DNA of 26,271 nt from Desarmillaria ectypa (GCA_030407005.1 JAUDYN010000025.1:1-26271); one strand, 5' to 3'. Counted from the first letter of the stretch, positions 6,783-17,989 are shown. Notes: generated by a model from the sequence alone, not told the origin. Numbers and translations are program-made.

Positions 6783-8489
6783 TGATGTGCTTGGTAACGG
6801 CGAGTGACAAAAGAATTAGGGAATGGCAATGAACACCAATCACACTAAACCTCTTACTACTCTACACTTAATCACCAATATTGAATTCGGGCGGTTTCGA
6901 GTACGATGGAAGCACTCTGCAGACTTCAATAATCAAGTACAATTGTCTTTAAGACGTTTTATTCGTTACTAGTGAGTTTATACAAAGTACTACTCGTACT
7001 AGTGGGGTGGGTAAGACACAATTAGATAAGAGTGACTTGGTTTGAGCTACTGCGCTCATTCTGACTGAAACGGCTTCAGGCTGGTGGCACTCTTGGCCCT
7101 ATACTGCTTCCTACAAGTGATAAACACTTGACCAGTCGCACTCTTGGCTGACTAGTGGCGCTCTTGGCCTAAGAATAAACTGATGGCACTCTTGGCCCTA
7201 TACTGCTTCCTACAAGTGATAAACACTTGACTAGCCGCACTCTTGGCTAACTAGTGGCACTCTTGGCCTAAGAATAAACTATAACTCCGAGAACTTTGCT
7301 TGAACTAACTTCAAAACACTCCGGACCTTTGCAGGACACAACAGTGACTCTAATGGACTTCAATTCAATGCAATTCTATGGGTGACTTAGCGACTATTAA
7401 TCACTTCGTCGAGGTCAAGCACAAAAGCCTTTAATTGGGGACACCAGTTACTACCAGTGAGGGCTCAACTGTGGGGATGGCTTGCCTGCTTTGCACGAGC
7501 ACCCATCCCACTACTTATATACTACTGAGGCAAAACTATAAATATCATCTGGGTATAGGGTATATTGGTAAGGATTTCTTGGCTAGTCACGAATAATGGT
7601 GAATAATCACACAATAGTCGGTCTAGTCTGTTTTCTTTTCAAATATTCAGTCTAGAGACTCCACAGTTGGTCTTTCCGCACCCTTGGCACAACTACATGC
7701 CCTAGTAACGCGGTTATATGGATATCTGGATATTGGTGCCTGTAACAGCTATCCGATCATGATCGAGGGTGCAGTCTGGCTCCACTAGCATCGATCATAA
7801 GAGATCTATATCATGATAAGGATTTCTTGGCTAGTCATGAATAATGGTGAATAATCATACAATAGTCAGTCTAGTCTGTTTTCTTTTCAAATATTCGGTC
7901 TAGAGACTCCACAGTTGGTCTTTCCGCACCCTTGGCACAACTACATGCCCTAGTAACGCGGTTATATCGATATCCGGATATTGGTGCCTGTAACAGCTAT
8001 CCGATCATGATCGAGGGTGCAGTCCGGCTCCACTAGCATCGATCATAAGAGATCTATATCAAAATAGTCGGATCTGGGCTCAAGGTTAATCCATTCCTAA
8101 TTTATTTCTAAGTCCTGTTTCAAGATTGCCATGTGACTAGTTATCCTGACTTAGGCGTTTATGCCCAGTCTGGGCTGCTAGTGACAGAACTTCACGAGAT
8201 CTGTGTACTCTGCTCCTGGTTTTTGTGTGCTAGTAGCATCCTTCGTTTGCTAGTGGCTGTATTTCACTTAGTCCTGCTAGCATTCGAGTTACTAGTCTGG
8301 CCGGCTGGTAGATTTAACCCACTAATGGTGTTGCATCTAAGTCCTGGCTCTACCAGTTGCTTACTGCTTTTAACTATCAGCTCGAAGCCTCAGCTATAGT
8401 CCTCTATGTATCACTAGTATAGGATAGATGTGCAATAGTATTGTTACAAAATCGCAAAATCTAGGTGTGAATGCATAGACGGCATATCA
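6783..8489 (-). mobile_element. X2: 1707-bp copy of the X element inside pol of A
   Basis: It starts TGATGTGC and ends GCATATCA, with TSD GCGG. It equals X1 plus an exact 248-bp tandem duplication. It must be younger than A and retains more CpG than X1 or X3. No open frames beyond short ones; none looks like a retrotransposon protein. Confidence 0.9.
7569..8064. repeat. 248-bp direct tandem duplication within X2
   Basis: Units 7569-7816 and 7817-8064 both start TAAGGATTTCTTGGCTAG. The extra 248 bp accounts exactly for the length difference between X2 (1707) and X1/X3 (1459). The units already differ at several sites, mostly C/T or G/A transitions. Confidence 0.92.
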
Positions 8490-8493
8490 GCGG

Positions 8494-11400
8494 AGGACCA
8501 GGACAGTGCCTCTAACCAAGGCCAGGCTTTACCCGGACGAACCGGTCCAGGGAGTGGAAAACTTGACGAAGCTGAGTACCAAACCGGGCCGGCAAGTTGC
8601 AGGGTTGACAACCATGCGAAGGTCACCTTAGGCACTAGCTGGGAGTCAATGACCAAGGAATTTCAAACTCCGTCGCAAGTGGTGCCGGCCGAGGAAAAGG
8701 GACAGGATCCCGCTAGCGCCCAGGCAGTAAAAAGGGGGCATTTCAGCAGGACTACCGTCGTTGAGATACCCGACGAAGAAGACGATACAGCGTTCAGAAT
8801 ATGGCAAGACAAACAATCCAAAGCCAGTACTCCGATATGCAGAACACCAGAAAAACAGAAACTCGACCTTCCGAATGTACAGGGAAGCGTCGAAACCGAT
8901 ACCTATCTGAACAAGGGGGTATCAATCGCTTTCGAAGGTACGGGAAAGCTGAAAAAGTCTTCTGAATGCACAGGGAAGCAGGACGAATTTCAATGGTTCA
9001 AACCATTTGGAATTGACTGGACAATGCATGCTATACGCAACTCCAAGAATTTGGCAAACGCCAAAGCGGTTCTCTCCATTTGGGTACACCCCAAACGACT
9101 TGGAGAAATCGACGACGAGCTTATCCGAAGCTTACAAATAGAAGGAAGCATGGCCCGGGAACAGCTCTATGAATTGCACGAACCCATTCGTTATATTCGA
9201 GGCACCAAGAGTTCCGGTCGAGACTTCTTGGTAAACATTCAACTTTCCCCATGTACTGGGAAAAGAGTACTGACAACCCGAGCGTTGTTGGATAGCGGTT
9301 GCACGGGCAGCTCTATCAACCGAACGTACGTCCAACAACACCAGTTGGACACCAGAAAGGCCGCAGCCCCTATACCGGTCTATAATGCCGATGGAACGCG
9401 CAACAAAGCAGGGGATGTTACCGAGTTTGTAGAACTACGAATGACAATTGGAGGACATAGTGAACGCATTGACCTCGCAGTCACCGACTTAGGTTCGAAG
9501 ACCGTATATTTGGGACACGACTGGCTTAAACGCCACAACCCTTTCGTCAACTGGAAGACGGAAACCTTAACATTCGGACGATGTCATTGTGTTCAAAACC
9601 ACTTCACCCTGCCAGACGCAGATGAAGAAGACCGATGGGACGAAGAGCTCGAAGAAGGAGAAAGTATTCTTGCCATCAATATGCAGGAAGAAATCATCCT
9701 TCGTGCCGTCCATCATGCGAATGAGTTAGCAGCTGCAGCTAACACTGAGAAACCAAAGCAGACGTTTGAGGAACTCGTACCTCCTCAGTATCAAAGCTTT
9801 GGAGATTTATTCTCTAAAGAAAGCTTTGATGAATTACTGGAACGAAGACCCTGGGACCATGCCATCGAGCTAATCCCCAATGCGAAATCCACCTTAGATT
9901 GCAAGGTGTACCCGCTCAATCGCAATGAGCAGGAACAATTAGATAAGTTCTTAGATGAGAACCTAGACTCAGGACGCATTTGTCCCTCGAAATCCCCATT
10001 CGCCTCTCCCTTCTTCTTCGTTAAGAAAAAGGATGGCTCTCTACGACCAGTTCAAGATTATCAAAAACTGAATGAAATGACGATCAAAAATCGTTACCCT
10101 CTCCCACTCATCTCCGAGCTAATCGACAAATTACGAGGAGCCAAATACTTCTCCAAGCTGGATGTATGATGGGGTTACAACAATGTCCGAATCCGAGATG
10201 GAGACGAAGAGAAAGCCACGTTCAGAACTAACCGAGGGCTCTTCGAACCCACGGTAATGTTCTTCGGGCTCACAAATTCACCAGCCACATTCCAGTGGAT
10301 GATGAACGACATATTCAAGGATTTGATCGCTGGAGGAAAGGTCACCATTTACCTCGACGATATACTCATCTTCACAAAATCCTTGACCGAACACTGGAAC
10401 ATAGTACGACAAGTACTCCAGCGACTGCGAGAAAACAAATTGTTCCTCAAAGCCGAGAAATGCGAGTTTGAGGTGCTCGAAACTGAATACCTCGGGGTTA
10501 TCATAAGCGAAGATGCCATTCGCATGGACCCAGTCAAGATAGCAGGAATAGCGGAATGGCCAACCCCAACGAAAAAGAAGGAACTACAATCCTTCCTAGG
10601 ATTCACGAACTTTTATCGAAAGTTCATCAAAGACTATTCCAAGATAGTCCGTCCCCTCACCCAATTGACCGGAAAAGTAGACTGGACCTGGGGATCAGAA
10701 CAAAAACAGGCATTCGATCAGATCAAGAAGCTGATGACGACAAACGTAGTTCTAACGATTCCTTCGGACAATGGAAAGTTCCGAGTAGAAGCAGATGCGA
10801 GTGATGGAGCCATTGGCGCCGTACTCAGCCAAGAAAAAGAAGGCAAATGGAGACCCGTCGCCTTTATGTCCAAGGCGCTCACCGCTACCGAGCGCAACTA
10901 TGAGATCTACGACAAAGAGTTGCTAGCCATCATGTTAGCATTAGAAGAATGGCGTCATTATCTCATGGGCGCCAAAGAAACCATTGAGATCTGGACGGAC
11001 CATCAGAATCTCCAATACTTCCGAAAACCCCAGAAGTTGAATCGTCGACAAGCACGATGGGTCACCGAACTAGCGGAATATCACTTTATCCTTCAGCATA
11101 AAGCTGGAACCGCTAACCAGAAGGCTGATCTTCTCAGTAGACGAGACGATCATGATCAGGGAAAAGAAGACAATAAAGACATTGTCGTTCTATCCCCGGA
11201 ACACTTCCACGCCCTGATAATACCAACCACGGAAGAGAGAATCACGCGTATAAGAGACGCAACAAAACAGAAGGAACAGTGGGACCAGGGAATCGAAAAA
11301 TCCCTCAACCACGAAAGAGGAATCACACAGGAGAACGAAATCCTGTGGTACGATGGACGAGTCTATGTCCCCAACGACTCAATGTTACGCGGTGAGATCA

Positions 11401-12911
11401 TTGCACAATTCCATGATCATATCACCGCTGGACACCCCGGAATCGCCAAAACCAAAGAGCTCATACTCCGTGAGTATTGGTGGCCGAAGATGAAGAAGGA
11501 CGTAGAATCTTACATCAAGGGATGTGAGACTTGTCAAAGGACGAAGAGCGACACGCAGGCCAAGGCTGCCCCTCTTCACCCCAATGCAATTCCTGATACG
11601 CCATGGACACATATCTCAGTCGATATGATCACCGGACTCCCGGAGTCAGATGGATTTGATGCTCTACTAGTCATCGTAGACCGTTTCTCCAAAAACATCC
11701 TCTTGATTCCATGCAATGAGGAATTATCGGCAGAAGGATGGGCGTTAATCCTTCGCAACCAAGTATATGCGAAGCATGGAATACCGCAAGTGGTCATCTC
11801 TGACAGAGGACCCCAATTCGTTTCAGCATTTATGAAAGAACTATATCAAATGCTGAATATCACTCAAAACGCGTCTACAGCCTATCATCCGCAGACAGAC
11901 GGACAGACAGAGAGAGTCAATCAGGAGGTTGAAAAATACCTTCGAATCTTTGTCAACCATAGACAGACCGACTGGGTAGCATGGCTACCACTTGCCGAGT
12001 TCGCCCACAACAACCGAGTCCACTCAGCCACGGGCAAAAGTCCCTTCATGGTCCTATATGGACGAAATCCCCGACTCATCTCTGAGTCAATACAGAAAAC
12101 TGGTTTTGCCAACCCTGCAGCCATTGACTTTACGGAAACTATGGCCAAAGTCCATAAGGAGGTCCACGAAGCATTGGAAAAGGCGGCAATGCAAATGAAG
12201 GCACAATACGACAAAAAGAAGCAGACTCAACAAGAATACCGGATTGGAGACAAGGTATGGCTTGATACCGCCAACCTTCACCTTCCACGACCAAAGAAAA
12301 AGCTCGACGATAAACGAACAGGACCGTTTGAAATCGTCGAAAAGTCGGGAGCGACAGCATACAAACTGAAACTGCCACCCCACTGGAAAATCCATCCCCG
12401 GTTCAATGAAAAACTGCTGACTCCATATGTCGCACCCTCATTTGTAAACCAAGAACAACCGCCTCCTCCTCCTCCAGACCTCATCGATGGTCAAGAAGAG
12501 TACGAAATTGAAGAAGTCTTGGACTCGCGCATCAGAAAGGTACGGTCCAAGCAAGGACAACCATCTAGGGAAGTCATAGACTACCTAGTCAAATGGAAGG
12601 GATGGACTCATGAACACAATTCATGGGTCCGAGAGAACGAAATGAAAAACGCCTCGGAAGCAATCCAAGAGTATAAGGCCAACGTAAACCGCACCGTATA
12701 TACTCCAAAAATCGCAACCAGGAAAATAGTGGTCAAAATACTGGACCACGAATATTCGGAACACGGCGACGTAGCCTACCTCGCTAAAAGAACAGATGGA
12801 CGCATCAAATGGATCATCAATCCAGACGAAGAAATATGGAAAAAGCTGATTGATCAGTACTGGGTCAATCAAATCGCAACACAATACGACACCCCTTTGG
12901 AAGAACCTTAG
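8494..12911 (+). pseudogene. pol: pol of element A: protease, RT, RNase H, integrase, chromodomain (one in-frame TGA)
   Basis: It is continuous in frame with 6347-6782 once X2 is removed; the whole would be about 1617 residues. Visible domains: aspartic protease LLDSGCTGSS (catalytic DSG at 9291); reverse transcriptase with YLDD at 10350-10361; RNase H (VEADASDGAIGAVLSQ near 10785, WTDHQNLQYF near 10993); integrase with an HHCC zinc finger (11412-11540) and the DDE triad at 11622, 11802 and 11910 with 35 residues between the last two; a GPF module (RTGPFEIV); a chromodomain (about 12498-12687, with YLVKWKGW); then a second chromo-like segment (12723-12863). The one break is TGA at 10167-10169 in the RT motif KLDV-stop-WGYNN, where related chromoviruses usually have arginine; CGA to TGA is the likely cause. 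It makes the enzymes for copying, processing and inserting the element, and the chromodomain probably directs insertion to marked chromatin. Confidence 0.94.
8910..8921 (+). promoter_or_regulatory. Possible central polypurine tract in pol of A
   Basis: AACAAGGGGGTA is identical over 12 nt to the 3' polypurine tract at 12931-12942. It is conserved at the same place in E (23372-23383) and, with one C-to-T change, in C (18797-18808). It is in frame as Asn-Lys-Gly-Val, so protein constraint may explain the conservation. Confidence 0.4.
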
Positions 12912-12927
12912 CAGTCGGGACGACTGC
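12911..12927 (+). other. Conserved hairpin between pol stop and polypurine tract
   Basis: GCAGTC (12911-12916), loop GGGAC, GACTGC (12922-12927) form a perfect 6-bp stem that starts in the pol stop codon. C keeps both arms unchanged (22806-22822) while its loop has mutated to AGGAT. Function unknown; it could influence termination, RNA export or plus-strand priming. Confidence 0.6.
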
Positions 12928-12930
12928 TTT

Positions 12931-12943
12931 AACAAGGGGGTAA
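12931..12943 (+). promoter_or_regulatory. 3' polypurine tract (PPT) of element A
   Basis: The purine-rich AACAAGGGGGTAA ends at the first base of the 3' LTR (TGTTATG at 12944). C has the same tract immediately before its 3' LTR. It is the expected primer for plus-strand synthesis. Confidence 0.85.
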
Positions 12944-13366
12944 TGTTATGATTTTTCCGTTATCTTATCTTATCCGAGTCATATCCATGACTCATCCATC
13001 TAATCTAGTCCAGAAACCGACTCATATCCAGCTATTCGCCGAATACCACCCTTGTTCTCACCAGCTGTCACCCCAGACAACTCCCATTGGTTCTATGATC
13101 CTCCCGGATCGTCCTACTTCGACACTGTTTGTGCATGGACCGTAGCATTTCATCTAAATATAACGCCGTAAGAATACTATATAAACAGAGTATATTAGAC
13201 CAATGTACTCTATTTCTTGTTTTAATTAACACTATAAACTCCTTACTCGCACTACACTAAAGACTATTAGCGTAGTTCTCTCACTTGGGTGATCGTTCAA
13301 ACACGTAACGGCCCAGAGAGGATCAGCTGACAGTCCCAAGTCACGTGCCCAAGGCGGTGCCTAACA
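12944..13366 (+). repeat. Element A 3' LTR (423 bp)
   Basis: It is colinear with 3165-3587 without gaps. Eight transitions separate the two: six CpG losses here, one CpG loss in the 5' LTR, and one non-CpG C-to-T at 13214 in the self-primer segment. It is followed by the right TSD, CTAGC (13367-13371). Confidence 0.96.
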
Positions 13367-14589
13367 CTAGCAAACAAAGGATGCTACTAGCACACAAAAA
13401 CCAGGAGCAGAGTACACAGATCTCATGAAGTTCGGTCACTGGCAGCCCAGACTGGGCATAAACACCTAAGTCAGGATAACTAGTCACATGGCAATCTTGA
13501 AGCAGGACTTAGAAATAAATTAGGAATGGATTAACCTTGAGCCCAGATCTGACTATTGCAATATAGATCTCTTATGATTGATGCTAGTGTAGCTGGACTG
13601 CACCCTCGATCATGATCAGATAGCTGTTATAGGCACCAATATCTGGATATCCATATAACCACGTTACTAGGGCATGTAGTTGTGCCAAGGGTGCGGAAAG
13701 ACCAACTGTGGAGTCTCTAGACCGAATATTTGAAAAGAAAACAGACTAGACCGACTATTGTGTGATTATTCACCATTATTCATGACTAGCCAAGAAATCC
13801 TTACCAATATACCCTATACCTAGATGATATTTATAGTTCTGCCTCAGTAGTATATAAGTAGTGGGATGGGTGCTCGTGCAAAGCAGGCAAGCCATCCCTG
13901 CAGTTGAGCCCTCACTGGTAGTAACTGGTGTCCCCAACTAAAGGCTTTTGTGCTTAACCTCGATGAAGTGATTAATAGTCGCTAAGTCACCCATAGAATT
14001 GCATTGAATTGAAGTCCATTAGAGTCACTGTTGTGTCCTGCAAAGGTCCGGAGTGTTTTGAAGTTAGTTCAAGCAAAGTTCTCAGAGTTATAGTTTATTC
14101 TTAGGCCAAGAGTGCTACTAGTCAGCCAAGAGTGTGACTGGTCAAGTGTTTATTACTTGTAGGAAGCAGTATAGGGCCAAGAGTGCCATCAGTTTATTCT
14201 TAGATCAAGAGCACCACTAGTCAGCCAAGAGTGCGACTGGTCAAGTGTTTATCACTTGTAGGAAGCAGTATAGGGCCAAGAGTGCCACCAGCCTGAAGCC
14301 ATTTCAGTCAGAATGAGCGCAGTAGCTCAAACCAAGTCACTCTTATCCAATTGTGTCTTACCCACCCCACTAGTACAAGTAGTACTTTGTATAAACTCAC
14401 TAGTAACAAATAAAACATCTTTAAGACAATTGTACTTGATTATTGCAGTCTGCAGAGTGCTTCCATCATACTCAAAACTGCCCAAATTCAATATTGGTGA
14501 TTAAGTGTAGAGTAGTAAGAGGTTTAGTGTGATTGGTGTTCATTGCCATTCCCTAATTCTTTTGTCACTCACTGTTACCAAGCACATCA
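13367..14589 (+). mobile_element. X3, right part (probable solo LTR, transcribed strand +)
   Basis: It continues X3 after element A and ends GCACATCA at 14589, followed by the TSD TTGG. On this strand it has an LTR-like order: TATATAAG at 13851-13858, the 99-bp repeat pair in inverted form (about 14095-14290), AATAAA at 14409-14414, then the CA end. Without A and its TSD copy X3 is 1459 bp, exactly like X1. No gene is supported here; a 63-codon frame at 14313-14504 is discussed under rejected items. Confidence 0.85.
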
Positions 14590-14941
14590 TTGGACAGTCA
14601 CTCATATTGAGACTTGGGGCTGGGTCTTTGGTGTATGAGTAGAAAGTATATGAGTGTAATTTAGTTGAAAGATAGAGTACAACAGTATGGTTTACTCTAC
14701 TTATATACTGTAAATATGGTGTTATATTTAGATGAAATGATATGGTCCATGCTAGAACAGTGTCAAAGGGGGGTGGGTCCAGAAGGATCATAGTCCAATA
14801 GAAAGGATCTTGGGTGACTGTGAGTGAGAATGACAGTAACAGTCGGTGAGTAGGTTGATACAAAGCAGAAATGATGGTCAATTAGATGGATGAGTCATGG
14901 ATATGACTCAGATAAGATAAGATAATGGAAAAATCATAACA
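14590..14941 (-). repeat. Element D 5' LTR, outer part
   Basis: The minus strand reads TGTTATGATTTTTCC...TTATCTTATCTTATCTGAGTC, like the other LTRs. It holds the TATA box (minus strand, 14707-14701) and the self-primer segment (14673-14661). X3 inserted at its inner end. It is strongly CpG-depleted. Confidence 0.9.
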
Positions 14942-17481
14942 AGAACAATCACCATTGGTGCTGCCATTGGAGGTGCTGCTCTCTTAATACTCTTTACCAC
15001 TCTCCTCATATTAACATACAAGAAAGAAGCACACTTACTTCTTCACTGTGAAAGGTGATCCCAACCATGACCACCAACTATTCCCCCCATCCACCCCAAC
15101 ACTCTGACAATGTCCTTCCCAGGAGAGTACCCACTGCACGACTGGGAGAATAAATGGAAAATCCACCCATTTGTCCCCAAGTCTGATTCTGCCCCAGCAT
15201 GCCTGCCTCCTCCACTGAGGATGCATATGAAACTGACAATCCCTGGGTGAGAGCAGATATCATCACCCTCTGGCTGGAATGACCCACCCCCTCCTCAGCC
15301 AAGGAATATGCGAGGAACATACAGGCTACGTTTATGGACCCCCTGTCTCTATACTCTCTCTCCCCTCATCCTGCTATCCCAATTCCCACTCTTCGACCCC
15401 ATAACTGGAGAATACTTCCAAGGTCAAATTCCCCCTCCTCAGAGCCCCAAAGCTCCAACAATCCAGGGATGGATCGAAACCATCCCTATGGCCTCTGAAA
15501 CTGAACAAATCCAGTTGACCCCTGGAGAATGGACTCCTCAAACTTGCTCCCCCTCATTGAGCTCTCCAATGATGACAGGGAGTCTGACACCCTGACCCCA
15601 ACAGCCCCTTTAATCCCAATAGAGCAGATTACAATTGGCCCAACCTCTCTGAGGTCAACAGGGATCTATTCAGCCTCTTCAGGACTGCCACCTAGAATCT
15701 TCGACACACCGATATCAAAGAACAAATGCTCTGGACTGAGTTCAGACCCAATATGGATGAGTGGCTCACACTCAACTGAGACAATGTCATTCAGAAAGCC
15801 AATCCCAATGCCACTATTCATGCCTGCATTCATGCAAATAGGCACTGAAACCTTTTCCCTGCTACCACAGGGGATCTATTACCAGAGCTTCAACCCTGTG
15901 ATGATGATGAGCAGCGGGAACTGGAACATTCCCTATAGAGGCTATGGATACTCGAGGCAGACCAAGAAGAGGAGGGGTGAAATGCCTAATTTTGATTATA
16001 GATACTATTACAGGCTGGATTACTTCCAGCCCCAATATATAAATATTCCCAACTATCTGCCAGATACCCCAGTCATAAAACCAAGACCCTTGCCTGATTC
16101 TCCCCCCCATCATTGGGTACATCAACAAGGATACCACCCTTATCAGGATGGCAGTCTTCTATTTGCAGGTGTGGGAGAAGACATGACAACCGACATGAAC
16201 CCTGCAGAATCTGCCCCTGCAGAATCTTCCTCAATGCCAAAAATGGCAGAAGAACTATGGCAATGCATCAGAAAAGTGCTAGCTGAGAAGGAGAAACACA
16301 TTCAAGAAATGTGTGATGAGCTGGCCAAGGAGGAGGCCACTCAAGAAGGTATGAAAGAACACCTTCACCAGGAAAAAGGAAAGGAGCTGGAGCAAGGCAG
16401 ACCAATGGAACTCCCAAGGGGATACCCTCCCACTGGATTATGAGCAGATCAATACTCAATCCCTAGACTGCCTCCCAGAAAAGGATCCCCAGACCCAATT
16501 CTGAACCCCATTGGAGATGCCCCTACTGATGCCCCTTACCTGGGCATCAAACCAACACTTGTCAAGGTCTCCACCCCATTCAAAGGGGATCATGATGACA
16601 TTGAATGCTTCATAGATGACTGCATCACCTATTTTGAAGTGTTCCATCACTACTTCCAGATACCATCACATCTGGTGTTATTCATGACCTCCCACTTCAA
16701 GGGGGCTGCCAAGGACTGGTGGGTCTACAAGAGACCCAAGTTTTGGATTGGCGATGCTTATAACAGGACTGCCACCCACTTCCACTACTCTAATTGGGCA
16801 GACTTCATTGACATGGTCTCTCACCAATTTAGAGACCCTACTATTGAAGAAATCCATGAAAAGCAGATGTTCAACCTCTGTATGGGAACACAGCCCACCT
16901 CTCATTACTTTCAGAAACTGGAAGAAGAGGTGAAACTAGTGGGCTGATGAACCAATGAGAATGAATGTGGCACCATGGTAAAAGCCATCTGTTTAGGAGT
17001 ACCTTCCTCCTATATAACCTTTATTTCAAACATGGGCATCAATATTCCGTGTTCATATCCAAAGTGGAAAGAGTGCATCTTGTGCATGTACAAGGAACAA
17101 CAGAGGAAATGGGTCTTTGATCAGACCACCAGCATGCCCTGGGATGGGTAGAAGAAGAATTCCTGTCTCCAACAACAGCAACAACAACATCCCAGTGGCA
17201 AAGCTGCCACTGGGGCAACAAGTTACTTGGCAACAAAACTGATGACCAATGCTGGAACAAGTAGGGATGCTGGAACCAGAAAGTGGATGACATACAGCAG
17301 GGTGAGGAAGCCCATGGACATCAATTGATGATGAGCAGAGGACTGATGTTTCAGATGTGATGAGAAGGGTCACCTGAGCAAAGATTGCCCTATAAGAAAA
17401 GAGAAGAATGTTGTGAGATCCCTGAGGCCTACTGACGAAGTGGTGCTGGTTACGTCCAGGATTGAGGAAGTAAAAGACTAA
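14942..17481 (+). pseudogene. gag: Element C, decayed ORF1 and gag
   Basis: The sequence opens in the ORF1 membrane segment (TIGAAIGGAALLILF..., from 14950). The gag start is near 15112 (MSFPGEYPLHDWENK). The ORF1 C-terminal block is readable around 15607-15780 (DYNWPNLSEVN...MDEWLTLN) with a TAG where A has TGG. A 304-codon open stretch at 15529-16443 begins in the ORF1 frame and passes into the gag frame through an indel, so it is a decay product and not a gene. Gag continues with GYHPYQDGSLLFAG, the coiled coil, the capsid domain (16520-17100) and an intact CCHC knuckle (CFRCDEKGHLSKDC, 17348-17389), and ends at TAA 17479-17481. Stops at 16441 and 16945, among others, show it is dead. Confidence 0.88.
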
Positions 17482-17513
17482 GTCAACAAGGGTTCGATTC
17501 CCCTTGCTTGACC
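17470..17513 (+). promoter_or_regulatory. gag-pol junction of element C: frameshift context and hairpin
   Basis: The gag frame reads GTA AAA GAC TAA, with pol in the -1 frame, which is open only from 17466. Stem 17482-17486 pairs with 17508-17512, a bulged C is at 17507, stem 17487-17492 pairs with 17501-17506, and the loop is TTCGATTC. The lower stem differs in sequence from A but still pairs. Confidence 0.7.
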
Positions 17514-17989
17514 AAGTCTGAAGGTGAGTCCTCAGTTTCCATGGGTCAGACTGACTATTATGATAACAGACAATTACGTATGAAAAACAATATACCTATC
17601 ATGACTTCACAGACCCCAAAGCTGAAGACCAATCAAGAATCAATAAACAAAAACAGGTATGTCATCCTCCTCTCAGAAGCTGACACAGATATCTGTAGTG
17701 ACAATTCCCAAACCTCTGATGAGGTGTGGGACTTGCCAGGTGGTGCTGGTGCCACCACGAAGTCCAATGAGCTCAGCTCACCAGATATGTCACTGAGCAA
17801 TCAGCAGTGGGCAGTGGGTAATAGGCAGGATTCCTTTGGGCCTCCCACAAGTCCGAATGCTGCAGTGTCCTCCTTGAGTGGAGGGACAAGTCCACCAGCC
17901 TCGCCAGGGTTGGTGGAGGACCAGGAGAGTGCCCACCAAGGCCAGGACCAGGGCCACATGCTAACCAGACTGGTGGGAGAACAGCCAGT
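17484..17989 (+). pseudogene. pol: Element C, decayed pol, N-terminal linker
   Basis: It is the counterpart of 6347-6782 in A and is still open for about 170 codons up to solo LTR F. It contains NRYVILLSEADTDICSD and a Ser/Pro/Gly-rich tail. Beyond the X2 insertion point of A it continues (GLVEDQESAHQGQDQ), which shows the empty site for X2. CCAGT at 17985-17989 is the left TSD of F. No enzyme domain is present here. Confidence 0.8.

Larger units (their letters stand above)
3165..13366 (+). mobile_element. Element A: young, nearly intact chromodomain Ty3/gypsy (chromovirus) retrotransposon
   Basis: The 10.2-kb span includes a 1.7-kb X2 insertion, so the element itself is about 8.5 kb. It has two 423-bp LTRs, a 5-bp TSD, a PBS, ORF1, gag, pol and a polypurine tract. 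The order protease, RT, RNase H, integrase, chromodomain defines a chromovirus. The LTRs differ at 8 positions, all transitions, 7 of them at CpG. Apart from X2, each of gag and pol has a single in-frame TGA. High CpG content separates it from the decayed copies C, D and E around it. Confidence 0.95.
1..14941 (-). mobile_element. Element D: decayed Ty3/gypsy retrotransposon, 5' part only, interrupted by X1 and X3 (and A within X3)
   Basis: Read on the minus strand, D runs from its LTR terminus (TGTTATGATTTTTCC, outer base at 14941) through the LTR, PBS, an ORF1/gag leader and part of gag, then leaves the window at position 1. Its own sequence is 14590-14941, 2406-2923 and 1-946; the rest is later insertions. 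It aligns with element A throughout but has lost almost all CpG. The flank at 14942-14946 (AGAAC) should be one copy of its TSD, with the other left of the window. Pol and the 3' LTR of D are not visible. Confidence 0.88.

Noticed and set aside
6783..8489. X as a DNA transposon (4-bp TSD and short inverted termini)
   Set aside because: No transposase, termini only 8 bp, and TG...CA ends with TATA and AATAAA favour an LTR. It is not fully excluded.
14313..14504. 63-codon frame in X3, also in X1 (1223-1032)
   Set aside because: X2, the youngest copy, has a stop in the same frame, so there is no sign of selection. It covers the AATAAA region of the LTR-like element.
15529..16443. 304-codon open frame in element C as a separate gene
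   Set aside because: It fuses the ORF1 frame to the gag frame through an indel and matches A piecewise, so it is pseudogene residue.
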